DNA from: Variovorax fucosicus
Lineage (GTDB): Bacteria; Pseudomonadota; Gammaproteobacteria; Burkholderiales; Burkholderiaceae_C
Reading direction: 5' to 3'
Length of the DNA: 64,000 nucleotides
NCBI RefSeq assembly: GCF_030316825.1
Contig: NZ_JASZYU010000001.1
Span: 1,240,001-1,304,000, forward strand
A program made the position numbers and the translations under genes. Shown here in pieces: positions 18,123 through 27,005 of this stretch (its first letter is position 1; every line of letters starts with the position of its first letter). The notes beneath the pieces are model-generated. The model made no database searches. It saw nothing but the letters and a program-made list of their open reading frames with translations, and was not told the origin of the DNA.

Positions 18123-19949
18123 ATGGCGAACGCCACACGTTTCGACGAGATCGTGTTCATGGACGATTTCTTTCGCTCGTCTGACAACTCCCTGCCATCG
18201 CATCCTGCGAACCGGCGGTTTCTTCACAAAGCGTTCCGCCACTCGGCCAGCCGACTGGGCATTGTCTGCCGGGAAGAATATGCGCGATCCGATGGCGGCC
18301 GGCTCGATGTCGCCGCGATGATGAAGGCGCTCGGGCTCGCGCCCACGCCTGCGGGGTGGGCAAAGGCGAGCGCTGCGGATCTGACGCCAGTGGCGGAAAT
18401 GGGATTGATGCCCATGCTCACGCCGCGAACGCTGGTGATCGGCTGGGGCCTGACGCCGTCGCTGATGCATTTCATCGAACGCAGCGGCGCCGCGTTCGTC
18501 GATCTGGAAATTTCACCGATCCGCTTCACTTCGCACCTGGCCTTCTGTGCACGAACGAACGACCGGCAGATCGAGGCAGCGCTCGGTGGGTGGCACATCG
18601 ACGAAGAGCTGTTCTGGAACGAAGCGATCGTTCTGGAGGGCTACTTCTCACGCCGCGGCCCCTCGCTCCTGTTCGATCGCGACATGACTGTCGGGTTGTT
18701 CTGCGGTCAGACCGCTGTGGATCTGGCGCTGATCCGTGACGGCGAGATTGCCCACCCGATCGACGGCCTCGATGAAATTCGGGAGCTCGCCAGCAGCGTG
18801 GATCTGCTCCTGATCAAGCCGCACCCTTATGAATCCGACCTTCGGCATCTCACACGGCTGGCGAGCCAGATCTCCAACGTGGCCTGGACTGACAGCAACA
18901 TCTATGCGCTGATGTGTGCGGACAACCTGAGCTTCGTCTGCGGACTTTCGTCCGGCGCACTGCGCGAAGCGGCTTACTTCATGAAGCCCGCCGTGCCTTT
19001 GATCGAAGCCGACCGCAACCGGCGCAACAAGCTGCCGGCAGCCTGCTCGGACTGGCAGATCACGGAGCCCGGGATCCTGTCGATGCAAGCACTGTCAAAG
19101 ATCTGCGGCCGCACGGACGGCTTGACGCAGCGCCCCGCCCGTTTCCCCGACGATGCACTGGATCGCGCTTTCGCCGTCCGCTGGGGATGGGATGCGCAGA
19201 GCCCCGGACTGCACGCCGCACCCGAACTGGCCCCGGGCCGCGTCTACGATTTTCAGGCGGGCCAGCCTGCGACCGCCTGGCTCAGCTTCGGCTGGAGCGC
19301 CCCGGAGGGCACGGGCGTCTGGACCGGCGGAACACGCGCGTGCCTCGTCATTCCGCTGGCCAGCAGCGCCCCGGCCAACGCAACCGAATTGCGCGCGCGG
19401 ATCGAGGGCCTTCTCTTCGTGGGAACGTCCAGCCGAAATCCGATCGTTCGCGCCTGGATCGGTGGGCGGCAGGCAGACGTGCAGACGGCAGGCGGCACCA
19501 CCGGCGAAACCGAAGTGCGCTTCGTCCTGAAGGCACCTTCTACCGACATGCCGAAGGCGCGGGTGCTCGTGCTGGAGTTCGACATCACCGATCCCCTGCG
19601 GCCCTGCGATTGCGGGCTCGGTGCTGACGCGCGGCGCCTGGGATTTCATCTCCAGCGGCTTTCCCTCGAGTGGCTTTGCGTCTCTGCGGAGGCGGTGGCG
19701 CCCGATGTCGAATCTCCGGCAACGCCCCTTCATACCCCTGCCGCACGTCCCGTGCGGCACGCCGTCCAGGTGGTGATCGCAGCCGCGGTCTGCGTCGGCG
19801 CGTTGGTCGCGTCGCTTCCCCCGACGCGTGCCGAGGAACCGGCGCAGAGTTCGGTGAGCGCCTCGCGCTGGCACCGGCTCCAGCACACCCTGGCCATGGG
19901 ATTGGGCGTGATCCGCGACGACATCCACACCCTGCTGCATCATGGTTAA
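18123..19949 (+). CDS. Large protein with KpsC/KpsS-like segment and C-terminal membrane helix; function uncertain
   Basis: About 608 residues. The segment LLLIKPHPYESD followed after about 40 residues by FVCGLSSGALREAAYFMKPAV resembles the nucleotide-sugar-binding part of capsule polysaccharide transferases (KpsC/KpsS/LipB-like) and other GT-B enzymes. After it come a region of beta-rich appearance (about 380-530) and one hydrophobic helix near residues 560-578 (VVIAAAVCVGALVASL). A short charged tail ends the protein. A part in building or modifying surface polysaccharide is inferred from this and from the divergent rhamnose genes. ATG 18123 is preferred to a GTG at 18072, which would add 17 residues with no family-like sequence. 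The family call is tentative. Confidence 0.6.
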   Translation: MANATRFDEIVFMDDFFRSSDNSLPSHPANRRFLHKAFRHSASRLGIVCREEYARSDGGRLDVAAMMKALGLAPTPAGWAKASAADLTPVAEMGLMPMLTPRTLVIGWGLTPSLMHFIERSGAAFVDLEISPIRFTSHLAFCARTNDRQIEAALGGWHIDEELFWNEAIVLEGYFSRRGPSLLFDRDMTVGLFCGQTAVDLALIRDGEIAHPIDGLDEIRELASSVDLLLIKPHPYESDLRHLTRLASQISNVAWTDSNIYALMCADNLSFVCGLSSGALREAAYFMKPAVPLIEADRNRRNKLPAACSDWQITEPGILSMQALSKICGRTDGLTQRPARFPDDALDRAFAVRWGWDAQSPGLHAAPELAPGRVYDFQAGQPATAWLSFGWSAPEGTGVWTGGTRACLVIPLASSAPANATELRARIEGLLFVGTSSRNPIVRAWIGGRQADVQTAGGTTGETEVRFVLKAPSTDMPKARVLVLEFDITDPLRPCDCGLGADARRLGFHLQRLSLEWLCVSAEAVAPDVESPATPLHTPAARPVRHAVQVVIAAAVCVGALVASLPPTRAEEPAQSSVSASRWHRLQHTLAMGLGVIRDDIHTLLHHG

Positions 19950-20021
19950 CACCGCTCATGCATCACGCATCATCCCTGTGCTGTACCCTGCGGTTTCGCT
20001 GTTCACTCCGGAGATCAATCC

Positions 20022-20519
20022 ATGGAAAAGCCAACGCCCAAGAACGATGAGGCAGCTGCCGCTGGCGACCGCATCAAGGACTCCGCCCAGCAAATCTGGC
20101 TTGCCGGTCTCGGCGCTTTTGCCAAGGCCCAGCAAGAGGGCAGCAAGGTGTTCGAGTCGCTGGTGAAGGACGGCGCCGGCATGCAGAAGAAGACGCAGCA
20201 GGCGGCCGAAGAGACGCTCGCGCAGGCGCAAGCCCGCATGAGCGGCTTCGCCAGCGAGTTCGGCGCCAAGGCGGTCGGCCAATGGGGCAAGCTCGAAAAC
20301 ATCTTCGAGGAGCGCGTGGCAAAGGCGCTCGAAAAAATCGGCGTGCCATCGGCCGCCGAGATCCAGGCGCTCAAGGCGCGCGTCACCGAACTCGAGGCCC
20401 GGCTCGCATCGCAATCACCGGCCGGCAGCGCACCGCACCCCGCGCGCAAGACGGCAGCAACGCGCAAGGCCGATGAAGCCCCGGCCAAGAAGCCCTCACG
20501 GCGGCGACCGAAACTTTGA
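20022..20519 (+). CDS. Phasin family, PHA granule-associated protein (PhaF/PhaI type)
   Basis: 165-residue protein of the poly(hydroxyalkanoate) granule-associated family. The segment QQIWLAGLGAFAKAQQEG followed by KVFESLVKDG is diagnostic. A long amphipathic, probably coiled-coil region covers residues about 40-130, and a lysine/arginine/alanine-rich tail (KKPSRRRPKL at the end) resembles the DNA-binding-like tail of PhaF. It should coat PHA storage granules and may help distribute them. GGAG lies upstream of the ATG. The TetR regulator gene 67 bases downstream may control it. Confidence 0.88.
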   Translation: MEKPTPKNDEAAAAGDRIKDSAQQIWLAGLGAFAKAQQEGSKVFESLVKDGAGMQKKTQQAAEETLAQAQARMSGFASEFGAKAVGQWGKLENIFEERVAKALEKIGVPSAAEIQALKARVTELEARLASQSPAGSAPHPARKTAATRKADEAPAKKPSRRRPKL

Positions 20520-20586
20520 TCTACGTCGCCCTGCGTCAGCACAGTTGCGCTAGAGTGGCCCCAGAGACAAAAACCGGGGCTACGTC

Positions 20587-21258
20587 ATGGCCAAGAAAGC
20601 GCCACGCCGCACTGCACAACGCATCCTCGAGACGGCGCTCGACCTGTTCAACCGTTTCGGCGAGCCGAACGTGTCGACCACGCTGGTCGCGGCCGAACTG
20701 GGCATCAGCCCCGGCAATCTCTACTACCACTATCCCGCCAAGGACGAGCTGATCAACCGGCTCTACGAGGCCTACGAAGCCGAGCTCGACGAACTGCTGC
20801 ATGCCAGTGAAGGCGTGCACGATGTGGAAGATGCCTGGTTCTTCATGCACAGCCTGTTCGAGCTGATCTGGCGCCACCGCTTTCTGTATCGCGACCTGAA
20901 CGACCTGCTGAGCAAGAACCGTCTGCTCGAGACCCGCTTCCAGGCCGTGCTCAAGAACAAGGTGCGCGCCATTCGCACGCTGCTGGCCGGCATGGCCCGC
21001 GCCGGCCACCTCGAGATCGACGCGCGGGAGGTCGACGCACTGGCCCAGAGCATGGTGGTGGTGCTGACCTACTGGCTCAGCTACGAGTACGTGCGCAACC
21101 CGCGCGAGGCGCTTGAGCCAGCCCATGCGCAAGGCGCGCTGCTGCGCGGGGGCCAGCACACGCTGCATCTGCTGGCGCCGTACCTGGTGTCGGCACAACG
21201 TCGGCATCTTCTGACACTGAGCGACGCCTATGCGAGCGAAGATGAGGCCGTCGCCTGA
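20587..21258 (+). CDS. TetR/AcrR family transcriptional regulator
   Basis: 223 residues. The N-terminal domain (about 8-60) has the TetR helix-turn-helix: RILETALDLFNRFGEPNVSTT leads into LGISPGNLYYHYPAKDEL. The C-terminal ligand domain has FFMHSLFELIWRHRFLYRDL, as in the family found next to PHA and fatty-acid genes in Betaproteobacteria. Probably a repressor responding to a fatty-acid-like ligand; the nearby phasin, acyl-CoA-binding protein and PHA protein are likely targets. The following gene starts two bases after its stop. Confidence 0.88.
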   Translation: MAKKAPRRTAQRILETALDLFNRFGEPNVSTTLVAAELGISPGNLYYHYPAKDELINRLYEAYEAELDELLHASEGVHDVEDAWFFMHSLFELIWRHRFLYRDLNDLLSKNRLLETRFQAVLKNKVRAIRTLLAGMARAGHLEIDAREVDALAQSMVVVLTYWLSYEYVRNPREALEPAHAQGALLRGGQHTLHLLAPYLVSAQRRHLLTLSDAYASEDEAVA

Positions 21259-21260
21259 CC

Positions 21261-22097
21261 ATGCCTGTCTCCAATTTCACGACCCCCCAATCGCTGCTGG
21301 CACCCACTGGCGCCAACCCGATGACGGCGCCATGGACACCGTTGCCCTACTCCGACGTCACCCGCTTCGACACGGTCAGCCTGCTGGCGCACTGGAACAG
21401 GCTGCATGCCGGCCAGGGTCTGCAGCCGCCTGCACCGGGGCCGCTGGCCGAGGGCTGGGCGCTGTATCACAGCGGCGAGTTCGAGCGCGCCGCTGCCGTG
21501 GGCCTGCTGCATGGCCGTGAAGGCTCCGCACTGGTCAACCAGGCAACCGCGATCTATGCCAACTACATCGAGCCGCGCGAGGCGATCCGGCTCACGCTGT
21601 TCCGCCAGGTGGCGGAGCGGGCCGCCACACAGGCCGGCAACGAGCCGGACAACTGCCAGGCGCTCTACTGGGAAGCCTATGCGCTGGGCCGCTACAGCCA
21701 GGGCATCAGCGTGGCGCGCGCGCTGGCGCAGGGGCTGGGCGGCAAGGTCAAGACCGCGCTCGAGCGCGTGATCGCGTTGCAGCCGCACCATGCCGACGCC
21801 CACATCGCGCTGGCCGCTTTCCATGCCGAGGTGATCGACAAGGTCGGGCCGCTGGTGGCCCGCATGACCTACGGCGTCCGGGCAGAAACTGCCATCGAGC
21901 TGTTCGAGCGCGGCCTGGAATTGCATCCCGAATCGGCCAGTGGACTGATGGAGTACGGGCGCGGCTTGCTGATGCTGTATGGCGACGCACGCATGGGCGA
22001 AGCAACCCGGCTCTACCAGCGGGCGGCGGCGCTCGAGCCGGTCGACGCGCGCGAACGGCTCGACGTCGAACTGGCACGCGCCGGTCTTTCGGACTGA
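21261..22097 (+). CDS. TPR-like protein of unknown function
   Basis: 278 residues, mostly alpha-helical. Repeat-like helices are visible at about 75-100 (EGWALYHSGEFERAAAVG), 150-190 (KTALERVIALQPHHADAHIAL) and 210-255 (AIELFERGLELHPESASGLMEY). The last two are tetratricopeptide-like, so it probably mediates protein contacts. There is no signal peptide. It begins two bases after the TetR gene, suggesting co-transcription; an in-frame ATG at 21321 is an alternative start that drops a poorly conserved-looking leader. No specific function is recognised. Confidence 0.65.
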   Translation: MPVSNFTTPQSLLAPTGANPMTAPWTPLPYSDVTRFDTVSLLAHWNRLHAGQGLQPPAPGPLAEGWALYHSGEFERAAAVGLLHGREGSALVNQATAIYANYIEPREAIRLTLFRQVAERAATQAGNEPDNCQALYWEAYALGRYSQGISVARALAQGLGGKVKTALERVIALQPHHADAHIALAAFHAEVIDKVGPLVARMTYGVRAETAIELFERGLELHPESASGLMEYGRGLLMLYGDARMGEATRLYQRAAALEPVDARERLDVELARAGLSD

Positions 22098-22123
22098 GTC
22101 CGGCAGGCTGAGACAATCCCGGC

Positions 22124-22378
22124 ATGACCGACCTGAACGCCCTTTTCGAAGCCGCCCAAGCCAACTCCAAGCTGCTGGCCGAGCGCCCCGACAACCCCAC
22201 CCTGCTGAAGATCTACGGCCTGTTCAAACAGGCGACGCTCGGCGACAACACCGAGAAGAAGCCAAGCTTCAGCGACTTCGTTGCGCGCGCCAAGTGGGAC
22301 GCCTGGACGGCGAACAAGGGCATCGACGCCGACGCAGCCAAGCAAGGCTACATCGATCTCATCGAGTCGCTGCGCTAA
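22124..22378 (+). CDS. Acyl-CoA-binding protein
   Basis: 84-residue ACBP homologue, a four-helix cytoplasmic protein that holds long-chain acyl-CoA esters. The diagnostic LLKIYGLFKQATLGD lies at about residues 26-40, with KWDAWTANKGI in the third-helix region. Length equals the family norm. ACBPs are patchy in bacteria; here it stands among PHA genes, consistent with handling acyl-CoA for storage polymer or beta-oxidation. Its stop overlaps the end of the convergent PHA-system gene by four bases. Confidence 0.92.
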   Translation: MTDLNALFEAAQANSKLLAERPDNPTLLKIYGLFKQATLGDNTEKKPSFSDFVARAKWDAWTANKGIDADAAKQGYIDLIESLR

Positions 22379-22668
22379 GCCGCGCCCAGCAGTTCGTCGA
22401 GGTTGCGCGACACCTTGGCCTCGATCTGGCTGCTGAACGCGTCCATCAGGAAGCCCAGCGTCATGTGCAGCTCGAAGGAGTCGGCCGTCACGCGCAGGGT
22501 GCCCTCGGCGCCCGGCCGCGCGAACTGCGCCACGTCGCACTCCCAGCCTTCGGAATAGCGGCACTCCATGCCGTAGTCGCGCTCGACCTGGTCGACCCAT
22601 TGCTGCGCGACTTCGCGGGCCCGCTCGATGCCGAGCGTGTGATTGCGTTCGATGTGGATGTCAGACAC
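22375..22668 (-). CDS. Polyhydroxyalkanoic acid system family protein
   Basis: 97-residue small protein of the PHA_gran_rgn type (TIGR02610-like). It starts MSDIHIERNHTLGIERAR with the typical LG..RA, followed by WECDVAQF and FELHMTLGFLMDAFSSQIE. Family members occur near PHA granule genes and their molecular role is not established. GTG appears to be the start; it lies inside the last codons of the upstream aminopeptidase gene (eight-base overlap), so it is probably translated by coupling. Confidence 0.85.
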   Translation of the reverse strand: MSDIHIERNHTLGIERAREVAQQWVDQVERDYGMECRYSEGWECDVAQFARPGAEGTLRVTADSFELHMTLGFLMDAFSSQIEAKVSRNLDELLGAA

Positions 22669-23770
22669 CAGGCTTTCCGTTCTCTTGAGGAATGTTCTTC
22701 AGCGCCCGCTCGCGTTCGCCCTTGGGCAGTACGGCGATCCGCTTGACGGCTGCGTAGAAGCGCGGCCAGTCGCGCCCTTCGCGTTCGTACAGCGCCTCGA
22801 AGGCGGGCACCAGCTCATCGTAAGCGGCCTGCGCGCCGAAAGTCGCATTGTTGGCGCGCGCCACCCAGGCATCGTATGCGCCCTGGCGCGGGCCGGGCCA
22901 GCCGGCGCGCAAGGCGCCGTAGCGCTCGCGAAAACCGTCCATTGCTGACTTTTTCATCGCATCCACCGCCCGCCAGTCGTGCGCCGCGGCCTCTTTGGAA
23001 TCATAGATCCGCTGCAGTTGCCGGCGCGTTTCGAGCATGAGTTGGCGAAACTGCTGGCGCCGCGCGTCGAACTGCGCGTATTCGGTGCGTGCCGGCTCCC
23101 CCGCCTGCGTGGCGAGCCATCGCGCGCCACCGATCCGCTCGACCGCCGTGGCGTAGGACTCGTTGAACACCGTGTCGTCCGGCACGTAGAGCACCTGGTG
23201 CGCCAGCTCGTGGAAGATCAACCGCGCCAGCTCGCCCTCGGGGTAGCCGATGAAGGTGGACAGCAACGGGTCGCCGCCGGCCCAGTTCAACCAGCCCAGC
23301 GTCGAGTAGGCAGGCACCGGGTACACGGCGGCCTCCAGCCCGGTCGAGCGTTGCGCGGCCGCCTCGGCGTTGGCGTCGGCGCTGTCGTAGTAGCCGCGGT
23401 AGCCGACGCAGCCCGCCACCGGGAAGCACCAGGTCTTGAGCGTGAGCGAATATTCCGGTGCCGCGACCACGTTCCATACGGCCGCACTGCGATGCAGTTC
23501 CGCATAGGCGGTGTAGCTGGCGTTGTCGGGCAGGCTGAGGTCGGTCACGGCAAAGCGGCGGATGCGCTGGGTGAGTTCGAGCCTGGCCTTGAGCACGGCG
23601 GGCGTCGCGGGATCGCCAAGCCACTCCGGCACCGGCCGGGCCGCGCGCATCAGGTTCACGTGGCCACGAGCCGATTGCCAGTAGTAGCCGAGGTTGCTGC
23701 AGCCCGTGAGCGCGAGCGCGCCGACGGCGGCCAGGGCCAGCAGCCACGCGGCCTTGCGGCGCCGCGTCAT
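22661..23770 (-). CDS. Putative zinc aminopeptidase lipoprotein (PF10023 family)
   Basis: 369 residues. The N-terminus has a basic start, hydrophobic stretch and lipobox LALTGC, so it should be a lipoprotein exported across the inner membrane. The zinc-binding motif HELAH lies mid-protein (LIFHELAHQVLYV), with a downstream glutamate in FNESYATAVE, as in the predicted aminopeptidase family PF10023. Length is usual. The ATG overlaps the stop of the molybdopterin oxidoreductase gene (ATGA); the frame stays open upstream but only as a shadow of that gene. Confidence 0.82.
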   Translation of the reverse strand: MTRRRKAAWLLALAAVGALALTGCSNLGYYWQSARGHVNLMRAARPVPEWLGDPATPAVLKARLELTQRIRRFAVTDLSLPDNASYTAYAELHRSAAVWNVVAAPEYSLTLKTWCFPVAGCVGYRGYYDSADANAEAAAQRSTGLEAAVYPVPAYSTLGWLNWAGGDPLLSTFIGYPEGELARLIFHELAHQVLYVPDDTVFNESYATAVERIGGARWLATQAGEPARTEYAQFDARRQQFRQLMLETRRQLQRIYDSKEAAAHDWRAVDAMKKSAMDGFRERYGALRAGWPGPRQGAYDAWVARANNATFGAQAAYDELVPAFEALYEREGRDWPRFYAAVKRIAVLPKGERERALKNIPQENGKPGV

Positions 23771-25830
23771 GATGCGGCAGCGCTCCTGTCGTCGACTTCC
23801 ACCTGCACCAGGCAGTCGTAGAACGTCGGGCCGCGGCCGATGTCGGTCAGGCGCTGGCTGGTGAGCTGGTTGACGTTGGTGCCGTCCATTCCGAGCTTGC
23901 GCCACCATATGCCGAGCCCGTGCACCACGCCCGGTCGCGCGCGGCGCGACACCTCGGCGCGGCAGCGGTGTTCGCCGCGTGCGTTGAAGACCCTCACCGT
24001 TGCACCGTCGGCAATGCCACGCGCGGCCGCGTCGTCGGTGTGGATTTCGAGCAGTGGCTCGCCTTCGATCGCCCGCAGGCTCTTCACGTTCACAAAGGTG
24101 GAGTTGAGGAAGTTGCGCGCCGGCGGCGAGATCATGGCCAGCGGAAATTCGCGCGAACTGCCGGCCGCTTCGTAGTTGGGCACATGGTCGGGCAGCCCGT
24201 CCTGACCCTGCGCGGCGAGCCGGGCGCTGAAGAATTCGCAGCGGCCCGAAGGCGTCGGGAACTTGCCGTCGGCGAAGGGCGCCTCGGGCAGCGCGAGGCT
24301 GGTGAACCCTTGCGCCTCGAGTTGCGCAAAGTCGACCACGCCGGGTGCAAAGGCGCTGCGGCACAGCGCTTCGTCGTCGTCGGCAAAGCAGGGCTCGGTG
24401 AAGCCCATGCGCCGCGCCAGTTCGCGAAACACCCAGGCGTTGCTGCGCGCCTCGCCACGCGGCGCCACGGCCGGCCGGTTCAGCAGAACATCGGTGTGGC
24501 CGTAGCTGGTGTGGATGTCCCAATGTTCGAGCTGCGTGGTCGCGGGCAGCACGAAGTCGGCGTAGTCGGCAGTGTCGGTCTGGAACTGCTCGAGCACCAC
24601 GGTGAACAGGTCTTCGCGCGCAAAGCCGGCCACCACCTTGCCGGAATCGGGCGCCACCGCCACCGGATTGCTGTTGTAGACCACGATCGCCTCGACCGGG
24701 TTGGCCGTGTCGAGCAAGGCATCGCCGATCGTGCTCATGTTGATGGTGCGCGGCCTGCGCCCGGCCAGCAGATCCGGCCGCTGCAGCGCCGCGCGGTCGA
24801 CTGGAAAATGGCCCGACGCACTCAGCAGCAAGCCGCCGGCACGATGCCGCCAGGCGCCCACCAGCGCCGGCAGGCAGGCGATCGCCCGGGCCGCGTTGCC
24901 GCCGCCGCGCACGCGCTGCATGCCGTAGTTGAGCCGGATCGCCGCCGGCTTCGTGGTGCCCCAGGCCTGCGCGAGCGCCACGATCTGCGCTTCGGGCACG
25001 CCGCAGACTTGCGCCGCCCGCGCGGGTGGCCATTGCAGCGCGCGCTCGCGCAGCTGCTCCCACCCGAGCGTGTGATTGGCAATGTAGTCGTGGTCGAGCC
25101 AGTCGTGCACGATGAGTTCGTGCATCAGCGCCAGGGCCAGCGCCGCATCGGTGCCCGGCAGCAGCGCGATGTGCTCGTCGCACTTGTCGGCGGTTTCAGT
25201 CTTGCGCGGGTCGATGCAAACCAGCCGTGCGCCGTTGCGTTTGGCCGCTTGCGCGTGGCGCCAGAAGTGCAGGTTGCTGCCGATCGAGTTGCTGCCCCAG
25301 ATCAGGATCAGCTTCGACTCGGCAAAAAACTCGACCCGCATGCCGACCTTGCCACCCAATGTAAAACTTAAGGCCTCACCCCCAGCGGTGGAGCAGATCG
25401 TCCGATCGAGCAGCGAGGCGCCCAGCCTGTGAAAAAAACGACGATCCATCGATTCACCCTGCACCAAACCCATGGTTCCGGCGTAGCTGTAGGGCAAAAT
25501 AGTTTCTGAATGTTTCAGCGCCTTGAAGCGAGCAATGATCGCGTCGAGAGCAATGTCCCACGACACCGGCTCGAACCGGCCGGCGCCCTTGGGCCCGACC
25601 CGACGCAACGGAGTGGTGAGCCGCTCTGCGTGGTCGTTGCGCTCGATGTAGCGCGACACCTTCGTGCACAGCACGCCACCGGTGTGCGGATGGTTCGGGT
25701 TGCCCTGCAACTTGACCGCCCGGCCGTCCTGGACGGTCGTGACCAGTGCACAGGTGTCGGGGCAGTCGTGCGGGCAGGCGCCGAGCACCGTGGTTTGGGG
25801 AGTTGTTGATAACGCCGTGGCAATGACCAT
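23767..25830 (-). CDS. Molybdopterin-dependent oxidoreductase (DMSO reductase family)
   Basis: 687 residues. Four cysteines (C19, C23, C27, C55) form an N-terminal 4Fe-4S site, and the sequence follows the molybdopterin-oxidoreductase domain order. LIWGSNSIGSNLHFWRHAQ and DPRKTETADKCDEHIALLPGTDAALALA bind the guanine dinucleotide cofactor, and FPTPSGRCEFFS leads into the C-terminal dinucleotide-binding domain. There is no signal or Tat peptide, so it is probably cytoplasmic, like other orphan members; the substrate is unknown. The candidate Mo-ligand region RTICSTAGG contains a cysteine, but this is uncertain. Divergent from the ABC binding-protein gene. Confidence 0.88.
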   Translation of the reverse strand: MVIATALSTTPQTTVLGACPHDCPDTCALVTTVQDGRAVKLQGNPNHPHTGGVLCTKVSRYIERNDHAERLTTPLRRVGPKGAGRFEPVSWDIALDAIIARFKALKHSETILPYSYAGTMGLVQGESMDRRFFHRLGASLLDRTICSTAGGEALSFTLGGKVGMRVEFFAESKLILIWGSNSIGSNLHFWRHAQAAKRNGARLVCIDPRKTETADKCDEHIALLPGTDAALALALMHELIVHDWLDHDYIANHTLGWEQLRERALQWPPARAAQVCGVPEAQIVALAQAWGTTKPAAIRLNYGMQRVRGGGNAARAIACLPALVGAWRHRAGGLLLSASGHFPVDRAALQRPDLLAGRRPRTINMSTIGDALLDTANPVEAIVVYNSNPVAVAPDSGKVVAGFAREDLFTVVLEQFQTDTADYADFVLPATTQLEHWDIHTSYGHTDVLLNRPAVAPRGEARSNAWVFRELARRMGFTEPCFADDDEALCRSAFAPGVVDFAQLEAQGFTSLALPEAPFADGKFPTPSGRCEFFSARLAAQGQDGLPDHVPNYEAAGSSREFPLAMISPPARNFLNSTFVNVKSLRAIEGEPLLEIHTDDAAARGIADGATVRVFNARGEHRCRAEVSRRARPGVVHGLGIWWRKLGMDGTNVNQLTSQRLTDIGRGPTFYDCLVQVEVDDRSAAAS

Positions 25831-25880
25831 CGGCCAAGTCTAGTTTGCGCGCGGCATGTGCGCGTGGAGGGGTTTCCTCA

Positions 25881-27005
25881 ATGATGAATCGCAGACAGTT
25901 TTCCGTCGCGGCCGCAGGTGCGGCAATGCTCGGCAACTTCCAGATCGCGCGCGCGCAAAGTGAAACGCCGATCGTGCTGGGCCAATCCGCCCCGTTCTCG
26001 GGCCCCGCAGCACAGTTGGGAATCCAGTTCTACCAGGGCGCCAAGCTGTTCCTCGACGGCTACAACGCCCAGCCGGGGCGCGACATCGAGCTGCGCTTTC
26101 TGGACGACGGCTACGAGCCCGACCGCTGCGCGGCCAACACCCGCAAGCTGATCGACGACGACGTCTTTGCGCTGTTCGGCTACATCGGCACGCCGACCAG
26201 CCTGGCCGCGCTGCCGCTGGCCGTGAAAGACAAGGTTCCGTTCATCGCGCCCTTCACCGGCGCGATGGCGCTGCGCGAGCCGTTCCACAAGAACGTCTTC
26301 CATCTGCGCGCCTCTTACAACGACGAGACCGCAGTGATCGTGAAGCAGCTCACCCACCTCGGGCTGAAGAAGATCGCGGTGTTCTATCAGAACGACGCGT
26401 ACGGCAAGGCCGGGCTCGACGGCGTCACGCTGGCGTTGTCGCAGCAGGATCTCAAGCCGCTGGCGCAGGCCACGGTGGAACGCAATTCGGTCGAAGTGGC
26501 GGGCGCGGTGAAAACGATCATTGCCACGAAGCCCGACGCGGTGGTGCAGATCGGCGCCTACAAGGCCTGCGCCGCGTTCATTCGCGAAGCGCGCAAGGCG
26601 GGCTACGGCGGCACGTTCTACAACGTGTCGTTCGTCGGTACGCAGGCGCTGGCCGACGAGCTCGGCAAGGAAGGCGCTGGCGTGGTGGTCACGCAGGTGG
26701 TGCCCTCGCCCTACAACGCGGCCAACGGCATCACGCGCGAGTTCAGCGATGCGGTGCGCAAGAGCGGCGGCAACACCAAGGCCAACTTCTCGAGCATGGA
26801 GGGCTACCTGGCTGCCAAGGTGCTGACCGAAGGTCTCAAGCGCGCCCCCGGCAAGCCTTCGCGCGACAGCCTGATCGCCGGGCTGGAAAGCATCGACAAG
26901 CAGCAGTTCGGCGGTTTCGACGTGTCGTTCTCGGCCCGCAACCATGTGGCGTCGAAGTTCGTCGAGCTGTCGATGATCACGGGCGACGGGCGTATCAGGA
27001 CCTAG
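25881..27005 (+). CDS. ABC transporter substrate-binding protein, branched-chain amino acid (Leu/Ile/Val) type
   Basis: 374-residue periplasmic binding protein. A leader of about 25 residues (MMNRRQF...AAAGAAMLGNFQIARAQS) has a signal peptidase site at ARAQ. The mature part starts with IVLGQSAPFSGPAAQLG and has the type-I periplasmic fold of the Peripla_BP_6 family, with FGYIGTPTSLAALPL and AVFYQNDAYGKAGLDG. No permease or ATPase genes are adjacent, so it works with components encoded elsewhere or in signalling. Two consecutive ATGs precede the leader. It ends by overlapping the convergent M14 gene by 11 bases. Confidence 0.88.
   Translation: MMNRRQFSVAAAGAAMLGNFQIARAQSETPIVLGQSAPFSGPAAQLGIQFYQGAKLFLDGYNAQPGRDIELRFLDDGYEPDRCAANTRKLIDDDVFALFGYIGTPTSLAALPLAVKDKVPFIAPFTGAMALREPFHKNVFHLRASYNDETAVIVKQLTHLGLKKIAVFYQNDAYGKAGLDGVTLALSQQDLKPLAQATVERNSVEVAGAVKTIIATKPDAVVQIGAYKACAAFIREARKAGYGGTFYNVSFVGTQALADELGKEGAGVVVTQVVPSPYNAANGITREFSDAVRKSGGNTKANFSSMEGYLAAKVLTEGLKRAPGKPSRDSLIAGLESIDKQQFGGFDVSFSARNHVASKFVELSMITGDGRIRT

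Noticed and set aside
22661..25183. Long 840-codon frame extending the aminopeptidase upstream
   Set aside because: The extension is an out-of-frame reading of the molybdopterin oxidoreductase gene; the lipobox-bearing start at 23770 is clearly the real one.
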